Both the position numbers and the translations under genes were made by a program. The notes below the pieces were generated by a model. That model did not search any database. It saw only the letters and a program-made list of their open reading frames with translations, and had not been told where the DNA came from. Of a stretch of 64,000 nucleotides of DNA, positions 60,667-64,000 are shown in pieces. Origin of the DNA: Bacteroidota bacterium (GTDB lineage Bacteria; Bacteroidota; Bacteroidia; Bacteroidales; Prolixibacteraceae); NCBI GenBank assembly GCA_023412195.1, contig JAEYNZ010000052.1, forward strand, positions 1 to 64,000, written 5' to 3'. The first letter of the stretch is position 1. Every line of letters starts with the position of its first letter.

Positions 60667-62097
60667 ATGAGTGGAATTTTTGGCAGCATTTCAAAGAAAG
60701 ATTGTGTTTCAGCTGTGTTTTATGGAACCGATTACCATTCCCACCTGGGTACCAAAAGGGCAGGACTTGCATTTTTTAATCCGGCCGATGGGTTTCAGCG
60801 AGCCATTCACAGCCTGGAGGATGGTTACTTCAGGACCAAATTTGAAAACGATCTTGTAAAGTTCAGCGGAAACGCCGGCATTGGAGTCATCAGCGATACG
60901 GAAGCACAACCCATCGTTGTGAACTCACACCTGGGCAAATTTGCCATTTGTACCGTAAGTAAAATTGTGAATGCGGAAGAACTAGAAAGCGAATTCCTGA
61001 AGAAAAACCGCACCTTTTCAGAAACCAGCCAGGGCAGTGTAAATCCCTCTGAACTTATTGCCATGCTCATTGCTGATGGTGAAGACTTTGTATCAGGCAT
61101 TGAAAATGTGTTCAACAAAATCAAAGGTTCCTGCTCCATCCTGATTTTAACGGAAAATGAACTGATTGCTGCACGCGATAAACTGGGTCGGACACCGGTC
61201 GTAATTGGCCGTAACGGTGGCGGCTATTCCATTGCTTCCGAAACATGTGCCTTCTCCAACCTGGGTTTTGAAATTGAAGGCTTTCTCGGTCCGGGAGAAA
61301 TAGTCAGGCTGACTGCCGACGGGTACGAACAGCTCAGGAAACCCAATAAAAGGATGCAGGTGTGTTCTTTTCTGTGGGTCTATTACGGATATCCGCCTTC
61401 ATACTATGAAGGGATCAATGTGGATGAGGCACGTTACCGTTGTGGTGCAGCGCTGGCACGTCGCGATACGGTGGAAGCCGATTTTGTGGCAGGCATCCCT
61501 GATTCCGGAATCGGCCATGCCATTGGTTACAGCAACCAGCGAAATATACCTTATATGAGGCCTTATGCCAAATATACGCCCACCTGGCCCCGGAGCTTTA
61601 TGCCCCAGAGCCAGGTTCAGCGGGAACTGGTGGCAAAGATGAAACTGATTCCAAACCCGGCCATCATCAGGGGGAACAGGGGAATTTTCCTCGATGATTC
61701 CATTGTACGGGGTACACAACTGAAAGACAATACCCGTGATCTGTATAATGAAGGAATCAAAGAAGTGCATATGCGCATTGCCTGCCCACCCCTTACTTAC
61801 CCTTGTGAATTCCTGAACTTTTCGCGTTCACGGCAGGTACTTGAACTTGCAACGAGAAAGGTAATCAGCAGCCTGACAAACGGAAATGAAGCTGATATGA
61901 AAAAATATTCCAACCCTGAAACGGAAGAATATAAGTCGATGGTTGAAGGTATACGAAAAGATCTGGGGCTTACAACGCTGCAGTTCCAGACATTGCCCGA
62001 CCTGGTGGAAGCGATCGGCTTGCCCCGTGAAAGCCTTTGTACCCATTGCTGGGACGGAAGCAGTTATTTCGACCATCCGGACGAACAGGGGAATTAA
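60667..62097 (+). CDS. purF: Amidophosphoribosyltransferase homologue lacking the catalytic Cys
   Basis: This 476-aa protein has the PurF plan: an N-terminal Ntn-hydrolase glutaminase domain and a C-terminal phosphoribosyltransferase domain with the PRPP motif IFLDDSIVRGTQ. The chain begins MSGIFG, not MCGIFG: the nucleophile Cys1 that cleaves glutamine is Ser (codon AGT). RDKLGRTPVVIG, SETCAF and the C-terminal CTHCWDGSS are present. It may therefore use free ammonia, use Ser as nucleophile, or have another role. I recall Bacteroidota relatives starting MGGFFG alongside a canonical PurF. It lies upstream of a YycJ-like hydrolase gene. Confidence 0.85.
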   Translation: MSGIFGSISKKDCVSAVFYGTDYHSHLGTKRAGLAFFNPADGFQRAIHSLEDGYFRTKFENDLVKFSGNAGIGVISDTEAQPIVVNSHLGKFAICTVSKIVNAEELESEFLKKNRTFSETSQGSVNPSELIAMLIADGEDFVSGIENVFNKIKGSCSILILTENELIAARDKLGRTPVVIGRNGGGYSIASETCAFSNLGFEIEGFLGPGEIVRLTADGYEQLRKPNKRMQVCSFLWVYYGYPPSYYEGINVDEARYRCGAALARRDTVEADFVAGIPDSGIGHAIGYSNQRNIPYMRPYAKYTPTWPRSFMPQSQVQRELVAKMKLIPNPAIIRGNRGIFLDDSIVRGTQLKDNTRDLYNEGIKEVHMRIACPPLTYPCEFLNFSRSRQVLELATRKVISSLTNGNEADMKKYSNPETEEYKSMVEGIRKDLGLTTLQFQTLPDLVEAIGLPRESLCTHCWDGSSYFDHPDEQGN

Positions 62098-62127
62098 TTA
62101 TCTTTGAATGCCCAAAAATACGATATA

Positions 62128-62889
62128 ATGATTGAGATATGTGCGCTGGCATCGGGAAGTAACGGGAACTGCTATTACATCGGGAATGATAAGAATGCTG
62201 TGTTGATCGATGCAGGAATCTCCTGCAAGCAGATCATTAACCGGATGAAGGAAAAAGGATTGAAACCCGAAAAAGTGAAAGCTGTTTTTATTTCGCATGA
62301 GCACAGCGACCATATCAGGGGCGCCAGGGTGCTGGCAAAAAAGATGCATCTGCCGGTTTACATAAGTGCCAAAACTTATGTGGCAGCATATCACAACATG
62401 CAGCCGGCCTCCCCGCGGTTTTTTGTTCCGGGAACGGAAATTAAAGTAGGGGAGTTTACAATCTTTCCTTTTCTGAAGAACCACGATGCATCAGAGCCCT
62501 GTTCCTTCAGGGTTTCCTATGACGACAGGAATATTGGCGTATTTACCGATATTGGTGAACCCTGTTCCAATGTAATGGCTCACCTTCAGTTATGTGATGT
62601 TGTGTTTCTTGAATCGAACTATGATGAGGAGATGCTGAGAACAGGGTCGTACCCGTATTACCTGAAGCAGCGTGTTGCTTCGGCACATGGCCACCTTTCC
62701 AATGTGCAGGCTTTCCGGTTGCTGGAGGGAAGCGCCGGACAAAGGCTGAAGTGTGTTTTTCTGAGCCACCTTTCAGCTGAAAACAATACCCCCGAACTGG
62801 CGCTGGCTGCATGCAACAGCCTGACTTCAAGGATTGAGGTAAGGCTGACATCGAGGTATGCTGCTGCCGATATATATACGTTGCAGTAA
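62128..62889 (+). CDS. MBL-fold hydrolase, YycJ/WalJ-like
   Basis: This 253-aa metallo-beta-lactamase-fold protein opens CALASGSNGNCYYIG and has the metal motif SHEHSDH (H57, H59, D61, H62), with later ligands in FTDIGEP and FLSHLS. It matches YycJ/WalJ, proposed to be an exonuclease in DNA repair. The start at 62128 fits the family; the longer frame begins eight residues earlier. It follows the PurF homologue by 30 bp. Confidence 0.9.
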   Translation: MIEICALASGSNGNCYYIGNDKNAVLIDAGISCKQIINRMKEKGLKPEKVKAVFISHEHSDHIRGARVLAKKMHLPVYISAKTYVAAYHNMQPASPRFFVPGTEIKVGEFTIFPFLKNHDASEPCSFRVSYDDRNIGVFTDIGEPCSNVMAHLQLCDVVFLESNYDEEMLRTGSYPYYLKQRVASAHGHLSNVQAFRLLEGSAGQRLKCVFLSHLSAENNTPELALAACNSLTSRIEVRLTSRYAAADIYTLQ

Positions 62890-62893
62890 CAAT

Positions 62894-62966
62894 GGGAGGC
62901 GGGGATTCCAATCCACGTATTCATCGCCCGTAAAGTATAATCAGTGGATTGGAATCCGCTGCTCCC
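62894..62966. repeat. Long inverted repeat between convergent genes
   Basis: GGATTCCAATCCAC (62903-62916) is the exact complement of 62944-62957. Pairing continues outward imperfectly (GGGAGGCGG against CCGCTGCTCCC) to about 23 bp per arm around a 27-nt loop. No T-run follows, so it is not a standard terminator; it may be a repeat-family member or an RNA-stabilising hairpin. Confidence 0.7.
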
Positions 62967-62996
62967 GGTGAAGACATCCGCTGTCTTGGATTCAGC

Positions 62997-63761
62997 TTAA
63001 TTCCTGTTTGCCACTTTTGACAGCAGGCGCAACATCTCGAGGTACAGCCAGATTAGTGTAACCAGCAGTCCAAAGGCACCATACCATTCCATATGTTTGG
63101 GTGCACCCGTATCGGCGGCCCTTTCGATGAATGCAAAATCAAGCACAAGATTCAGGGCTGCAACACCTACCACCACCAGGCTGAACCCGATACTCAGGTT
63201 ACTGCTTCCGTGCAGGAATCCCATCTCCGCACCAAACAGGCCTGCAATGAAGCTGACAATATATACAAGGAATATCCCTCCCGTTGCTGCCACAACGCCC
63301 AGCATAAAACCACGGGTTACCTTAATGATGCCTGACCTGTAAAGAAACAGCATCATGGCAAAAACAGCCAGCGATAAAGCCACTGCACGCATCACGATGC
63401 CGCCGTGCCTTGCTTCAAAAAGTGCAGATAAACCTCCAAGCAGCAAACCCTCGAGAACTGCATATATTGGTACTGAAATAGCCGAACTTTGTGGCCTGAA
63501 GATCGTAACCAGCGCAGTTACCAATCCGCCAATGCCCCCAATGGCGACCCATGGCATTATGGCCGACATGCCCGCTTCGGTTGAGCCGGCATTGTAAAAC
63601 TTGTTCCAGGTGTAGACAGCTGCCAATATTACAAGCAAAAGTGAAAGTATTGTTTTGTTTATGGTTCCGTTTACAGTCATTACTTCTCCTGAAGAAGTAT
63701 AATCCCTGTGAAATATATTTTCCTTTAACGCAGGGTTCGAAGATTTTGCTAAATTCATCAT
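62997..63761 (-). CDS. Bax inhibitor-1 / YccA-like membrane protein
   Basis: This 254-aa inner-membrane protein has seven helices after an N-terminal segment (KSSNPALKENIF...SSGEVMTVNGTINKT), characteristic of the BI-1/YccA-like DUF4203-type group. The C-terminal helix pair contains LDFAFIERAADTGAPKHMEWYGAFGLLVTLIWLYLEMLRLL. Family members modulate calcium leak or the FtsH protease. Two adjacent ATG codons are possible starts (63761, 63758). Confidence 0.9.
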   Translation of the reverse strand: MMNLAKSSNPALKENIFHRDYTSSGEVMTVNGTINKTILSLLLVILAAVYTWNKFYNAGSTEAGMSAIMPWVAIGGIGGLVTALVTIFRPQSSAISVPIYAVLEGLLLGGLSALFEARHGGIVMRAVALSLAVFAMMLFLYRSGIIKVTRGFMLGVVAATGGIFLVYIVSFIAGLFGAEMGFLHGSSNLSIGFSLVVVGVAALNLVLDFAFIERAADTGAPKHMEWYGAFGLLVTLIWLYLEMLRLLSKVANRN

Positions 63762-63882
63762 TTTTGTAATGTTTTAATTTTTTTTATGCCGGCTACCCAT
63801 TGGTTCCTGTAGCTCCGGCAACTTCAGCTAACAAAAAATCTGCCATGGCAACTTAACTGCCATAATTTCGCTTTTACATCAT

Positions 63883-64000
63883 TTATTGCAGGTTGTCTTT
63901 CAGAAAACGGGTCATTTTGTTGTATAAATGCATGGTGGTGTTTCCGCCCCTGATGCCATGATTCCGGTTGGTATATATGGCCATGTCGAAATCGACACCT
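63883..64000 (-). CDS. C-terminal end of an S9 peptidase (dipeptidyl peptidase IV type), cut by window edge
   Basis: The minus strand encodes the last 38 residues of a protein, reading VDFDMAIYTNRNHGIRGG, then NTTMHLYNKMTRFLKDNLQ and stop. The NHGI-GGNTT-HLY-KMT-F pattern is the C-terminus of S9B peptidases (DPP-IV); the His is part of the catalytic triad. The body of the gene lies right of the window. The 120 bp between this stop and the BI-1-like gene's start hold nothing I recognise. Confidence 0.8.
   Translation of the reverse strand, partial: GVDFDMAIYTNRNHGIRGGNTTMHLYNKMTRFLKDNLQ

Noticed and set aside
1..64000. tRNA and rRNA genes
   Set aside because: No cloverleaf-like or rRNA-like stretch was recognised in the intergenic gaps; a tRNAscan run would settle it.

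Overview
The window comes from a member of the Bacteroidota, most likely Bacteroidales or Marinilabiliales. Evidence: Bacteroidota-type promoters (TTTG about 19 nt before TAnnTTTG) in front of rpsO and the LacI-family gene; an alternative complex III (act) operon; Tat-exported Gfo/Idh oxidoreductases; DUF1080, DUF2490 and DUF6913-like proteins; a TonB receptor with a carboxypeptidase-like regulatory domain; and the gene order ligA-DUF6913-dapA followed by rpsO-pnp. Base composition looks even throughout. I see no rRNA, tRNA, CRISPR array or prophage.

Layout. 1-148 is the 3' end of a group II intron, followed by a palindromic array of 11-bp repeats. 332-4514 holds cysK and an ABC-2 exporter whose ATPase and permease genes are separated by 846 bp of repeats. 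4863-7244 is a TonB-dependent receptor. 7296-15133 is the alternative complex III operon, read leftward. 15404-17651 is a flippase/methyltransferase pair. 17750-19727 carries a HEAT-type DNA-alkylation-repair homologue, a DUF502 protein and a HAD phosphatase. 30975 down to 19796 is a nine-gene leftward operon led by a LacI-type regulator: two Tat-exported Gfo/Idh proteins, an exported NagA-like deacetylase, an Nramp-like transporter without the usual metal motifs, an outer-membrane barrel, NagB, a double esterase and a CE15 esterase. 31271-34005 has a Na+/Ca2+ exchanger, a toxin remnant and a DUF1080 protein. 34165-34483 is a second repeat cluster. 34622-46419 is mostly housekeeping. 46504-49742 has two unknown genes and a VTC/DUF4956/DUF2490 polyphosphate-type module. 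50151-63761 holds a GH67 alpha-glucuronidase, envelope genes, sucCD, a SIS-domain isomerase, an isochorismatase-like hydrolase, a PurF homologue lacking the catalytic cysteine, and a YycJ-like hydrolase. The right edge cuts a DPP-IV-type peptidase.

How they may work together. CE15 esterases and GH67 both act on glucuronoyl side chains of xylan, so the organism probably uses plant glucuronoxylan. The LacI operon looks like a largely periplasmic sugar-processing pathway without SusC/SusD; together with the nearby DUF1080 protein it suggests oxidation-based (3-keto) sugar cleavage, and it is the best candidate here for an undescribed system. The second candidate is non-coding: three inverted-symmetric arrays built on an 11-bp unit, two of them with the same 10-bp centre, plus two 142-bp elements that keep a central hairpin although its stem sequence has changed.
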